DNA of 17,469 bases, taken from the NCBI GenBank assembly GCA_964353465.1, contig CAYGWQ010000091.1, positions 1-17,469 on the forward strand, in the 5' to 3' direction. The notes beneath the pieces were generated by a model. It had not been told where the DNA came from, searched no databases, and saw only the letters and a program-made list of their open reading frames with translations. This stretch comes from JAFNAG01 sp964353465. GTDB lineage: Bacteria; Acidobacteriota; UBA6911. The translations under genes and the position numbers were made by a program. Shown piece by piece: positions 1 through 7,006 of this stretch (its first letter is position 1; the number at the start of each line of letters is the position of its first letter).

Positions 1-95
1 CCTACCTTCGCCGGATGCCAAGTGGGCGCCGGATGCCAGACGGCGCTCTCACCTCAGTCACTGCCTCACCCCAAACCCCGTCCGGCGGCCGGGGC

Positions 96-1277
96 CTACT
101 TCTTTTTGGCCGTAACCAGGGTGGCTCGGGTTATGGCGCCATCTCCATAACGGTGGGTAATGCTGTCGAGCGCTGCCGCCAGGCGGCGGTCCTTTTCCGG
201 GATGGAATCAAACAGCTGCAGTTGCCCCGCGTTTTCCGGGGTTGCAAGATTGCTGGCATAGATTCCGATCAGGCGCACCAGTTTCCCGGTGCGGATGAGC
301 GGCTGCATTAATTTCCATGCGACCGGGAAGATCTTCTCCGTTGTGTCGGCAGGCTTCGATAGCGTCACCCGGCGTGTGGACGTGGAAAAATCGGCCTCCC
401 GCAGCTTGATGGTGATGGTTCTCCCACTAGCACTGTGGGAGCGCAGGCGCTGTGCCACCTTCTCCGCAAGCCCCAGCAGCGTATCGTGCAGCAACTCACG
501 GTCGGCCGTGTCGCGATCGAAGGTGATTTCATGGCCGATCGATTTGAATCCTTCTTCCGGCGATACCACACGGTCATCGATGCCGTGAGCAAGCTGCCAC
601 AGATGATCCCCGCTCTTTCCCAGGCGGCGGATGAGATCTGCCCTTTCCAGCCGGGCAAGCTGGCCGATCTCACGGATCCCGATCCGATGGAGCTGCGCCT
701 CCGTCTTCGCGCCCACGCCCCACAAACGCCGGATTTCCAGGGGCGCAAGAAATGCTTCCTCCTGCCCCGGCTCGACAACCACAAGTCCGTCCGGCTTCCG
801 CAGGTCGGATGCCACTTTTGCCACGAACTTGTTGGCGGCCACGCCTACCGATGCCGTCAGGCGTTGGTCCTGATGGATGCGCGCTTTGATCTTGCGGGCG
901 ATTTCAGCGCCCGGGCCCAGCAGCCTGCCGCTGCCGGTCACGTCGAGAAACGCCTCATCGATGCTGACCTGCTCCACCAGGTCGGTGAATTCGAGGAGAA
1001 CCGCCAGCATCCGCTCCGAGGCGCAGGCATACTTGGTCATTTCCGGATGCACATAGATGCCTTGCGGGCAGAGGCGCCAGGCCTCTGAGATCGGTTGCGC
1101 GGAATGAATCCCGAACTTGCGCGCTTCGTAGGAACAGGTCGCCACAATGCCGCGTCCCTTGCCGTTCTTGGGATCCGCGCCCACAATGACGGGCTTGCCT
1201 CGGTACTCGGGGTGGTCGCGCTGCTCCACCGCTGCGAAAAAGGCGTCCATGTCGACGTGCAGAATGGTACGGCTCAT
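96..1277 (-). CDS. dinB: DNA polymerase IV (Y-family translesion polymerase)
   Basis: Error-prone Y-family polymerase that copies past damaged bases in the cytoplasm. The 393-residue product has the full family layout. The N-terminal catalytic motif is HVDMDAFFAAVEQ (residues 7-19), with metal-binding D9 and the adjoining FF of the steric-gate region. The second catalytic motif is SIDEAFLDVTG (105-115), with D107 and E108. SVGVAANKFVAKVASD (143-158) is the usual palm/thumb segment, followed by the little-finger domain. Near the C terminus QLQLF (352-356) matches the QLxLF beta-clamp-binding motif. I chose the ATG at 1277: it starts the conserved MSRTILHVD sequence and has a purine-rich GGGAGCGGAAG upstream, whereas an earlier in-frame start adds 24 unconserved residues. 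No LexA box is evident just upstream. Length is slightly above E. coli DinB (351 aa) and typical of other lineages. Confidence 0.96.
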   Translation of the reverse strand: MSRTILHVDMDAFFAAVEQRDHPEYRGKPVIVGADPKNGKGRGIVATCSYEARKFGIHSAQPISEAWRLCPQGIYVHPEMTKYACASERMLAVLLEFTDLVEQVSIDEAFLDVTGSGRLLGPGAEIARKIKARIHQDQRLTASVGVAANKFVAKVASDLRKPDGLVVVEPGQEEAFLAPLEIRRLWGVGAKTEAQLHRIGIREIGQLARLERADLIRRLGKSGDHLWQLAHGIDDRVVSPEEGFKSIGHEITFDRDTADRELLHDTLLGLAEKVAQRLRSHSASGRTITIKLREADFSTSTRRVTLSKPADTTEKIFPVAWKLMQPLIRTGKLVRLIGIYASNLATPENAGQLQLFDSIPEKDRRLAAALDSITHRYGDGAITRATLVTAKKK

Positions 1278-1334
1278 GTCGACTTCCGCTCCCTGTGGTA
1301 TCTGCGGAAGAAATGGCAGTATCGTTCCGGAGAA

Positions 1335-1417
1335 AACCACGAAATACACGGCGCGGCGGCGATCACTTTACTATTCTATTGGTTGTGGCCGCCTGCCGCG
1401 CCGTGTATTTGGTGGTT
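1335..1417. repeat. Imperfect inverted repeat (23-bp arms) carrying the ACCACGAAATACAC core
   Basis: Arms at 1335-1357 and 1395-1417 are reverse complements with one mismatch in 23 positions, around a 37-bp loop. The outer end of each arm contains ACCACGAAATACACG or its complement. The same core recurs at 3749-3766 and at 13551-13570 / 13743-13771 in this window, so this is a dispersed intergenic element rather than a gene-specific terminator. It lies between the dcyD-like gene and dinB. No T-run follows either arm. Confidence 0.85.
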
Positions 1418-1436
1418 GCCTTCTTGCGGCGCCGGG

Positions 1437-2402
1437 TCAGAGGAGCTGCGGCGTATACGCCCAAAGGGCGGGTATGCCGCCGGTGTGCCAGAACAAGATG
1501 GTCTCAGATTTTCCTATCACGCCACGGCGTATGAGGCCAATCATGCCTGCGGCGGCTCTTCCCGTGTACACGGGATCCACAAGCATCCCCTCGAGACGCG
1601 CAAACAGATCGATCGCTTCGCGTTCCGGCGGCCCCAGCACCGCATAACCGCCGCCGAGGAAATCCGCGTTGGCGAAAATGTCTTCGGGCTTGAAAGTCCG
1701 GTCCTGGCCGAGAAGGCGGCTGGTCCCGGTCGCTATTTCAGCAACCATTCGTTGCAGAGAGATGAGCTCTTCATCCACGCTGATGCCCAGGACTTGGCCC
1801 AGGTAACCGGTCATGGCCGCGCCCACCGCCAATCCGGCATGCGTACCTCCGGAGCTGGAGGCAAAGACAATGCGGTCGAAATGCTCCGTCTTCTGCTGCG
1901 CGAGTTCCTGCATGGCCGCCGCGTAAGCAGCAGCTCCCAACGGATTGGAGCCTCCCAGCGGAATCGGGTAGGGACGGCGCCCGGCTTCCTGCTCGTCGGC
2001 AACCACTTCGTCCATGACTTCCTCGCGCGAGCGGTCGCCGGACCAACGGATTTCGGCCCCCAGGAGATGATTGAGGAGCAGGTTGCCCACAGGCTCGGAT
2101 GGCGGTTGTCCGCGCAGCACCAGAATGCATCGGAGCCCCGTTTTGGCGGCTGCCGCCGCGGTCTGGCGGCAGTGGTTGGACTGCACTGCCCCGATGGTGA
2201 TCAGGGTGTCGGCTTTCGTACGTTGAGCATCGGCGACCAGGTATTCAAGCTTGCGCGTCTTGTTGCCGCCGCCTGCAAGCCCCGTCAGATCATCCCGCTT
2301 GACGAAAATGCGCGGCCCACCGAGATGCCGGCTGAGTCTGGCAAGCGGTTCGACGGGAGTGGGAAGGAATGTTAAGGGGGTCCGAGGCAGCCTGATATCC
2401 AT
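1437..2402 (-). CDS. dcyD: PLP-dependent D-cysteine desulfhydrase (ACC deaminase family)
   Basis: Fold-type II PLP enzyme, predicted to convert D-cysteine to pyruvate, sulfide and ammonia in the cytoplasm. The 321-residue product has the family signature LTGLAGGGNKTRKLEYL (residues 39-55) with K48 as the PLP lysine, then QSNHCRQTAA (74-83) and a Ser/Gly-rich phosphate-binding loop ASSSGGTHAG (181-190). Two C-terminal positions separate the subfamilies. ACC deaminases have DPVYEG and HLGG; this protein has DPVYTG (T280) and HTGG (T307), as in E. coli DcyD. I therefore prefer D-cysteine desulfhydrase over ACC deaminase. The ATG at 2402 is chosen because GGAGGA sits 5 bases upstream and homology begins there; an in-frame extension of 61 residues looks non-coding. 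No sulfur-metabolism partner is adjacent. Confidence 0.9.
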   Translation of the reverse strand: MDIRLPRTPLTFLPTPVEPLARLSRHLGGPRIFVKRDDLTGLAGGGNKTRKLEYLVADAQRTKADTLITIGAVQSNHCRQTAAAAAKTGLRCILVLRGQPPSEPVGNLLLNHLLGAEIRWSGDRSREEVMDEVVADEQEAGRRPYPIPLGGSNPLGAAAYAAAMQELAQQKTEHFDRIVFASSSGGTHAGLAVGAAMTGYLGQVLGISVDEELISLQRMVAEIATGTSRLLGQDRTFKPEDIFANADFLGGGYAVLGPPEREAIDLFARLEGMLVDPVYTGRAAAGMIGLIRRGVIGKSETILFWHTGGIPALWAYTPQLL

Positions 2403-2721
2403 AAGTCCTCCAGGCACGGGCACAGGGTTGCCATGCCGTAGGACAGATTGTATCCGCCGTTGGTCTGGAAAATCATGCAAAAACTGTCCGTGAAGGTTTT
2501 CGTATTGAAGTCTGCAGGCGTAGGCCGGCTTGGCATGCTGCAGTCGCTGCGCGGCAACCGGACGGTAAGATTCTTGCCTGCACAACGTACAGCTGTATCC
2601 CGGGATTTATGGGTGCAATCTGATATCCGAAAAAGTGGAAATGCCGCTTTGGCTATGGACCGGCGCGCTCACGTCAATAGATGCGCTCGCGGCAGCCGGC
2701 CATACCAACCAAATGCAGCTG
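2403..2721. other. Intergenic region between RRM gene and dcyD, no gene seen
   Basis: About 320 bp without a supportable gene. It should hold the promoter of the dcyD-like gene. The best -10 candidate on the minus strand is TACAAT (plus-strand 2447-2452), one mismatch from consensus and about 45 nt before the ATG, but no convincing -35 lies at the right distance. No T-tailed hairpin was found for the upstream RRM gene. A 61-codon minus-strand frame (2372-2557) crosses the dcyD start and is not believed. Confidence 0.5.
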
Positions 2722-3114
2722 CTAATAAAGTTCCTGTGTTTTTCGTTTGGGGCGCTCGCGTTCTTTGCGACGGTTATCGTGGCCGCCAAACCTGCCGCCG
2801 CCGCCGCCGCCGCCGGGCCTGTGCCCGAACCTGGATCCGCCGCCGCCGCCGAATTCGCGCTTCTTGGGGGGCCGCGCTTCATTCACCGTAAGAGCACGCC
2901 CATTCAGCTCTTTACCGTTCAGAGCCTGTATGGCGGCATCCATATCAGCCTCGGGGGCCAACTCGATGAATGCAAATCCGCGCGATCTTCCCAATTCCAT
3001 ATCGCGCATGATCTTGACGCTCGCTGTCTGGACATTCTGGCTGGAACAGAGCTGATCGAGATCCGCCTCCAACACATTGAACGACAGGTTTCCTACAAAT
3101 AGTTTTCCTGGCAT
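2722..3114 (-). CDS. RRM-domain RNA-binding protein with glycine-rich C-terminal tail
   Basis: Small single-RRM protein of 130 residues that probably binds single-stranded RNA in the cytoplasm. RNP2 is LFVGNL (residues 5-10) and RNP1 is RGFAFIEL (45-52), both with the aromatic residues that stack on bases. The RRM ends near residue 82. It is followed by a low-complexity tail (about 89-112) with runs of glycine and interspersed Arg/Phe, then a very basic end (RRKERERPKRK). This layout matches bacterial Rbp proteins, which in cyanobacteria are often cold-induced, and eukaryotic glycine-rich RNA-binding proteins. The gene lies 76 bp downstream of the cold-shock gene on the same strand, so the two may be co-transcribed and share an RNA-chaperone role (inference). 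The start codon is supported by the RRM beginning at residue 3; the ribosome-binding site (AGAAGCGAG) is modest. Confidence 0.93.
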   Translation of the reverse strand: MPGKLFVGNLSFNVLEADLDQLCSSQNVQTASVKIMRDMELGRSRGFAFIELAPEADMDAAIQALNGKELNGRALTVNEARPPKKREFGGGGGSRFGHRPGGGGGGGRFGGHDNRRKERERPKRKTQELY

Positions 3115-3153
3115 GAAATCTCGCTTCTAAAGATGGAGCGCTGCTTGAGGGAT

Positions 3154-3181
3154 CGGGGGCCCCGGGTCGCCGGAACCCCCG
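3154..3181 (-). other. GC-rich stem-loop between the csp and RRM genes
   Basis: A 12-bp stem (3154-3165 with 3170-3181) around a 4-nt loop starts 10 nt after the csp stop codon. Read as minus-strand RNA, all 12 positions pair, two of them as G-U. Read as plus-strand RNA, the same two positions are C-A mismatches. The structure therefore fits a minus-strand transcript running from csp towards the RRM gene. No U-run follows, so it resembles an intercistronic processing or stabilising hairpin more than a terminator. Confidence 0.6.
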
Positions 3182-3190
3182 GATTCCCGC

Positions 3191-3394
3191 CTACATTCTC
3201 ACAACGTTTTGAGCCTGCAATCCTTTCGGACCCCTGGCCACTTCGAACTCAACCCGGTCACCCTCGTTGAGCGATTTGCGTCCGGTCCCTTCGATCGCAG
3301 TATGGTGCACAAAAACATCATCCCCTGCTTCGCGGCTGATGAAACCGTAGCCCTTTTCGTTGTTAAACCACTTTACTGTTCCTTGTTCTTTCAT
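3191..3394 (-). CDS. Cold-shock domain protein (CspA family)
   Basis: A 67-residue single cold-shock domain, the usual family length. It is a cytoplasmic OB-fold protein that binds single-stranded RNA or DNA and melts RNA structure. Both nucleic-acid-binding motifs are present: RNP1 KGYGFI (residues 14-19) and RNP2 DVFVHH (26-31), with W9 in the GTVKWFN start and the conserved GPKGLQAQNV end. AGGAAAG lies 5 bases before the ATG. The gene is preceded by a leader of roughly 160 nt with two hairpins, one of them terminator-like, typical of a regulated csp message. The downstream neighbour encodes another RNA-binding protein (RRM). The sequence does not show whether it is cold-induced or constitutive. 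Confidence 0.97.
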   Translation of the reverse strand: MKEQGTVKWFNNEKGYGFISREAGDDVFVHHTAIEGTGRKSLNEGDRVEFEVARGPKGLQAQNVVRM

Positions 3395-3412
3395 TTGCTT
3401 TCCTAAGTGTTA

Positions 3413-3432
3413 GCTGGCTCTTGCGGGCCAGC
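3413..3432 (-). other. Small hairpin next to the csp ribosome-binding site
   Basis: GCTGGC at 3413-3418 pairs perfectly with GCCAGC at 3427-3432 around an 8-nt loop. In the minus-strand message it ends a few nucleotides before the AGGAAAG ribosome-binding site. It could influence initiation, but there is no direct evidence beyond the pairing. Confidence 0.45.
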
Positions 3433-3483
3433 GATGTTAATCTCTGGTTTCCGTAATCATCCGCGGGCTGGAGGCCCAAAACG

Positions 3484-3520
3484 AAAAAAAGCTGCATCTC
3501 CGACCAGGAGTTTGCAGCTT
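3484..3520 (-). terminator. Intrinsic-terminator-like hairpin in the csp leader
   Basis: On the minus strand an 8-bp perfect stem (3513-3520 with 3489-3496) encloses an inner 4-bp stem (CTCC/GGAG). It runs directly into a T-run (plus-strand A7 at 3484-3490, two of them in the stem). This is a standard Rho-independent terminator. It lies about 90 nt upstream of the csp ATG. It could attenuate csp transcription, or end transcripts arriving from copA about 280 nt away. Confidence 0.75.
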
Positions 3521-3559
3521 GTTCCTATCGACGAGATCTTTACAAAAACCTGATATTAA

Positions 3560-3588
3560 ATATTACAGCCGGTTTGGTGCAAAAGCAA
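3560..3588 (-). promoter_or_regulatory. Candidate sigma70-type promoter for csp
   Basis: Minus-strand TTGCTT, 17-nt spacer, TAATAT. The spacing is ideal but the -35 matches only 3 of 6 and the -10 only 4 of 6. Location supports it: A+T-rich DNA just upstream of the leader hairpin, giving a predicted leader of about 160 nt. Confidence 0.35.
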
Positions 3589-3748
3589 GACAAATCAATG
3601 AGAAATCAAAAAGTTAGCCGCCGCACAAGCAAAGAAACCCGACTGCCCGTAACTCGCCAAAAATCACAAAACACACGAGATTTTAAATCGGGGCAAAATA
3701 TGAATTGGAGTGTCTTCACGTTTTGAATGTACAGCCTGGCAGATCCCT

Positions 3749-3783
3749 TTTCGTGTATTCCGTGGTTGTTGTTTTGCTGTCGC
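3749..3783. repeat. Single copy of the dispersed CGTGTATT...GTGGTT element
   Basis: TTTCGTGTATTCCGTGGTT continues into a tail, GTGGTTGTTGTTTTGCTGTC. That tail matches 13766-13788 with one substitution and one single-base gap, a 10-kb-distant copy. The element lies just beyond the copA stop codon. No inverted partner arm was found nearby, so this is a half-element. Confidence 0.7.
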
Positions 3784-3796
3784 CGGATGCCGGGTA

Positions 3797-6436
3797 TTAC
3801 AGTCTTAGACGCCGCAGGCGCAGAGCGTTGCCGATCACCGATACCGAACTGAAGGTCATTGCCGCCGCGGCGATCATCGGACTGAGAAGCAGGCCGAAAA
3901 CCGGATACAGGACCCCCCCAGCAACCGGGATCCCCAGGGAATTGTAGACGAAGGCAAAGAAGAGGTTTTGGCGGATGTTCCGCATGGTGCTGCGGCTGAG
4001 GTTCCGCGCCCGCGCAAGGCCCCGCAGGTCCCCTTTGATCAGGGTGATGCCGGCGCTCTGGATGGCGACATCCGTCCCGGTTCCCATTGCAATCCCTACA
4101 TGCGCCTGGGCGAGAGCAGGCGCATCGTTAATACCGTCTCCGGCCATAGCAACTATGCGTCCCTGTGCCTGCAATTCGCTGACGATTTCCCCTTTCTGGC
4201 CGGGCAACATCTCCGCCCGCACTTCGTCGATGCTCAGCTTGCGCGCCACATCCTGCGCCGCAGCGAGGCTGTCGCCCGTCAGCATGACCAGCCGGATGCC
4301 GTCGCGATGCAAAATGCGGATGGCTTCGGGCGTGGACTCCTTGATGGGATCGGAAACACTAAGGAGTCCGGCGGGGCGGCCGTCAATGGCCACATAGACA
4401 ATCGAATGCGCATCCCGGTCCATCTCCTCCGCTTTGACCTCCAAATCCGCGGGATCGATGCCGAATCGTTTGAGCAACCCGCGGTTGCCCAAGACAACGG
4501 CATGCCCGTCGATGCTACCGGCAATGCCCATTCCCGCGAAGGATTGAAAATTCTGAGCCTCGCTGAGCTTCATTCCCCTTTGCGCAGCAGCCGATACGAT
4601 GGCAGCCGCCAGCGGATGTTCGCTTCCCCGTTCCAGTGAAGCCGCCGCCTGCAAAAGCTCGGTCTCCGTCAGGGGCAGAAGGCTCAAAAGCCTGCTCAGC
4701 CGCGGCCTGCCTTCGGTAAGTGTTCCGGTCTTGTCGACGACAAGGGTGTCCACCTTCTCGAGGACCTGAAGCGCCTCGGCGTTCCGGATGAGCACGCCGC
4801 TCATGGCGCCGCGCCCTGTGCCCACCATGATTGACATCGGCGTCGCCAGGCCGAGAGCGCAAGGACACGCGACAATTAAAACCGCCACCGCGTTTACCAG
4901 GGCGAATGCAAAACGGGGAGGCGGACCTAACCAAGCCCAAATGACAAAGGTGCTCAACGAAATCAGGATCACCGCCGGCACAAAATAGGATGAGATCCTG
5001 TCCGCAAGGCGTTGGATCGGCGCCCTCGTACGCTGCGCTTCACTCACCATGCGGACGATCTGAGCAAGCAGCGTATCGCCGCCCACATGTTCCGCCTGCA
5101 TGATGAAGCTGCCCGTGCCGTTTACCGTGCCTCCGGTCACCCGGGAATCCTTGTTTTTCTCCACCGGAATTGGCTCACCCGTTACCATCGATTCATTCAC
5201 GGAACTCGAGCCCTCGAGAATCACGCCGTCTACCGGCACTTTCTCGCCGGGCCGGACGCGCAGCCGGTCGCCGGGCTTGACCTGGTCCAACGGGATGTCC
5301 TGATCGCTGCCGTCGGCGCGCACCAGGCGCGCCTGATTGGGCGCCAGCCGCAAGAGGTCCCTGAGAGCGCTGCTTGTCCGGCTGCGAGCGCGCAACTCCA
5401 ATACCTGGCCCAAAAGGACCAGGGTGGTAATCGACGCCGCAACTTCGAAATAGACGGCGGGTTGGCCTCCATGTCCGAGAAACGATTCCGGGTAGATGGA
5501 AGGAAACAGCGTGGCGACCAGGCTGTCAACGTAGGCAGTACCCGTGCCGATAGCGATGAGCGTGAACATGTTCAGATGGCGGTTGACAATCGAGGCCCAG
5601 CCGCGCTGGAAAAAAGGGCTCCCGCCCCAGAGAACGACCGGCGTGCAGAGCAGGCACTGGATCCAGATCAGCACCCTGCCGCCAAGGTTGGGCATCCAGT
5701 CCTGGCCCGGAATCATTTCCCCCATGGCAATCAGGAGCAACGGAATGGTGAGAGCAAAGCTGATCCAGAAGCGCCTTTTCATGTCCATGAGCTCCGGATT
5801 CGCCTCTTCTTCGAGAGCCACCATGCGCGGCTCCAGCGCCATGCCGCAGATGGGGCATGAGCCGGGCTTATCGCTGACAACCTCCGGGTCCATCGGACAG
5901 ATGTACTCGGTTCGGGATGGAGCTACAGCAGCCGGGGCCGCCAATGCCATGTCGCAAGATTCACAGGCTACCGATGTCACGCCCTTCGTTTCCTGGTGCG
6001 TCGCAGCGGCGTATGCCATCCCAGCGCGTATTTGCACCGGCGTCATGGCCCCCCTCGCATCGGATGAAAGATAGCGGTCCGGGCCGGCGGCGAATTTCTC
6101 AAGACAGGAGGGACAGCAGAAATAATAAGTTTTCCCCTCATGCGCCATGCTCCCCGCAGCCCTGCGCGGGTTCACTTTCATCCCGCACACCGGATCAAGG
6201 GCCGTTTCCACAGGTTGATCCAAAACCGGGAATAGACTGCGAGGGGGAGCTAGATATTGGCCGGGGTTTGCTCGAAAGCGCTTCTCGCAGGACGGGTTGC
6301 AGAAATAGTAGGTCCTGCCGGAATACTCCACTTTGCCCGCAGCCCGGAGCGGATTCACGCGCATGCCGCATACCGGATCGATTTCCTCGGCCGGTTTTGA
6401 GTTCTCCCCCATGCCTACAGGCTCATCTGGTTTCAT
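3797..6436 (-). CDS. copA: Cu(I)-exporting P1B-type ATPase with two YHS domains
   Basis: Inner-membrane heavy-metal pump of 879 residues that uses ATP to export copper(I), or possibly silver. The cytosolic N terminus has two YHS domains (DPVCGM at 20 and 81, each with a YYFC-PSC second half), a CESC pair (158-161) and a short heavy-metal-binding domain (CPMDPE to CPICGM, about 179-199). There is no classical HMA (GMTCxxC). The core is complete: TGE 419-421, CPC 524-526 in the metal-transfer helix, phosphorylated D568 in DKTGT, SEHPL 605-609, TGDSL 720-724 and GDGIND 766-771. YN (831-832) and MTFSS (860-864) in the last helices fit the P1B-1 copper class. I prefer the ATG at 6436 over one six codons upstream because AGGAGAGG sits directly before it. 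No CueR, CopY or CopZ gene is nearby. Confidence 0.95.
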   Translation of the reverse strand: MKPDEPVGMGENSKPAEEIDPVCGMRVNPLRAAGKVEYSGRTYYFCNPSCEKRFRANPGQYLAPPRSLFPVLDQPVETALDPVCGMKVNPRRAAGSMAHEGKTYYFCCPSCLEKFAAGPDRYLSSDARGAMTPVQIRAGMAYAAATHQETKGVTSVACESCDMALAAPAAVAPSRTEYICPMDPEVVSDKPGSCPICGMALEPRMVALEEEANPELMDMKRRFWISFALTIPLLLIAMGEMIPGQDWMPNLGGRVLIWIQCLLCTPVVLWGGSPFFQRGWASIVNRHLNMFTLIAIGTGTAYVDSLVATLFPSIYPESFLGHGGQPAVYFEVAASITTLVLLGQVLELRARSRTSSALRDLLRLAPNQARLVRADGSDQDIPLDQVKPGDRLRVRPGEKVPVDGVILEGSSSVNESMVTGEPIPVEKNKDSRVTGGTVNGTGSFIMQAEHVGGDTLLAQIVRMVSEAQRTRAPIQRLADRISSYFVPAVILISLSTFVIWAWLGPPPRFAFALVNAVAVLIVACPCALGLATPMSIMVGTGRGAMSGVLIRNAEALQVLEKVDTLVVDKTGTLTEGRPRLSRLLSLLPLTETELLQAAASLERGSEHPLAAAIVSAAAQRGMKLSEAQNFQSFAGMGIAGSIDGHAVVLGNRGLLKRFGIDPADLEVKAEEMDRDAHSIVYVAIDGRPAGLLSVSDPIKESTPEAIRILHRDGIRLVMLTGDSLAAAQDVARKLSIDEVRAEMLPGQKGEIVSELQAQGRIVAMAGDGINDAPALAQAHVGIAMGTGTDVAIQSAGITLIKGDLRGLARARNLSRSTMRNIRQNLFFAFVYNSLGIPVAGGVLYPVFGLLLSPMIAAAAMTFSSVSVIGNALRLRRLRL

Positions 6437-6827
6437 CCGTCCCTCTCCTGGCATTCTTTTGGCAAACTACTACTCTACCACAGACGGAAGGCTGCATATC
6501 CAGGGCACCGACGCTGTTATTTCAGCGGCCAATTGCCTGGTACTTCGTTTCATAAATATAGCCACGTGTTTGGTCGAGAGGCAACCATGGCAGATCGAGA
6601 GAGCGCGGCGGGCGCAATCGAACCAAAATCACGCACGCATCGTCTAATTCTATGAGATTAAAGATTTTTTATGCAAATAACTGTTGCGATTTTTTAAGAA
6701 ACCTGTGATCCTATGGCCAAAATCCGTACTGTGATAAATGCTTTGGATCGCGGTGGCCAAGACGCGGTGGCCCTCGCCTTAATGCACTGCGCTCCCTGAT
6801 TTTATAGAGAAGTGCGAAGGAGTAGAG
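6437..6827. promoter_or_regulatory. Divergent intergenic region between copA and the microprotein/sulfatase unit
   Basis: About 390 bp with no convincing gene. It must hold the promoters of two divergent units. The centre (about 6645-6715) is A+T-rich, including a T6 and two further T-tracts. I looked for a CueR-type dyad and saw none. A plus-strand promoter could not be assigned with confidence. Confidence 0.5.
6647..6676 (-). promoter_or_regulatory. Candidate promoter for copA
   Basis: Minus-strand TTGCAT, 18-nt spacer, TAGAAT. The -10 matches 5 of 6 consensus bases and the -35 matches 3 of 6. It lies in the A+T-rich centre of the divergent region and would give a leader of about 200 nt. 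No metal-sensor operator is recognisable around it. Confidence 0.3.
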
Positions 6828-6968
6828 ATGATCGGGATTCTTCTGACCCTTCTGGCAGTTCTCTTGGTAATCTGTCTGGCCTTCTGCCATGGCGAACTGA
6901 GTCAATCCAACCGCGACCCCTCCAGAGATCTTCCCTTTCTGGAAAAAATCCCCAGGAAAAAGGACTGA
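6828..6968 (+). CDS. Short membrane microprotein (46 aa) upstream of the sulfatase
   Basis: An open frame of 46 codons with an excellent initiation site: AAGGAG (6817-6822), 5-nt spacer, ATG. The product starts MIGILLTLLAVLLVICLAFC, a strongly hydrophobic segment (residues 2-20) long enough for one transmembrane helix. A polar, charged tail ending PRKKD follows. The hydrophobic segment directly after the start and the basic tail suggest a single-pass inner-membrane peptide with the C terminus facing the cytoplasm, though topology is uncertain. LAFC is not a proper lipobox because Phe sits before Cys. The stop is 38 nt before the sulfatase ATG on the same strand, so it may form a short operon or act as a leader peptide. 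I do not recognise a family. Confidence 0.6.
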   Translation: MIGILLTLLAVLLVICLAFCHGELSQSNRDPSRDLPFLEKIPRKKD

Positions 6969-7006
6969 GTTTGAGGCGACAGTCCGCGAATCTTGCGAGG
7001 GTTGCC

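Larger units (their letters stand above)
3395..3796. other. csp leader and promoter region plus copA downstream flank
   Basis: About 400 bp without a gene, between copA and csp (both minus strand). From right to left it holds repeat B (3749-3783), an A+T-rich stretch (about 3590-3710), a candidate csp promoter (3560-3588), a terminator-like hairpin (3484-3520) and a smaller hairpin (3413-3432) close to the csp ribosome-binding site. Confidence 0.7.

Noticed and set aside
10..36. GCCGGATGCC direct repeats near the left edge
   Set aside because: The same word appears at 3782 and inside the sulfatase coding sequence, so it is probably a common G+C-rich word and not a defined element.
75..95. 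Intrinsic terminator after dinB
   Set aside because: A CCCCG/CGGGG stem can form just past the stop codon, but no T-run follows on the minus strand.
1095..2375. 426-codon plus-strand frame opposite dcyD and the dinB start
   Set aside because: It is antisense to two well-supported genes and crosses their intergenic repeat. Its translation is low-complexity and has no recognisable domain.
2372..2557. 61-codon minus-strand frame across the dcyD start
   Set aside because: Its ribosome-binding site is poor, it overlaps the strong GGAGGA site and first codons of dcyD, and no family is recognised.
6587..6655. 22-codon frame starting MADRESAAG
   Set aside because: Very short, ends inside the predicted copA promoter region, and has only a moderate GAGAGG upstream. 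Not enough to call a gene.
6437..6720. Copper-sensor operator (CueR or CopY type) upstream of copA
   Set aside because: I searched the divergent region by eye for the CueR-type dyad and the CopY box and found neither.
6812..7006. GTG-initiated N-terminal extension of the sulfatase
   Set aside because: It would add 65 residues before the Tat-type signal, lacks homology, and overlaps the better-initiated 46-codon frame.
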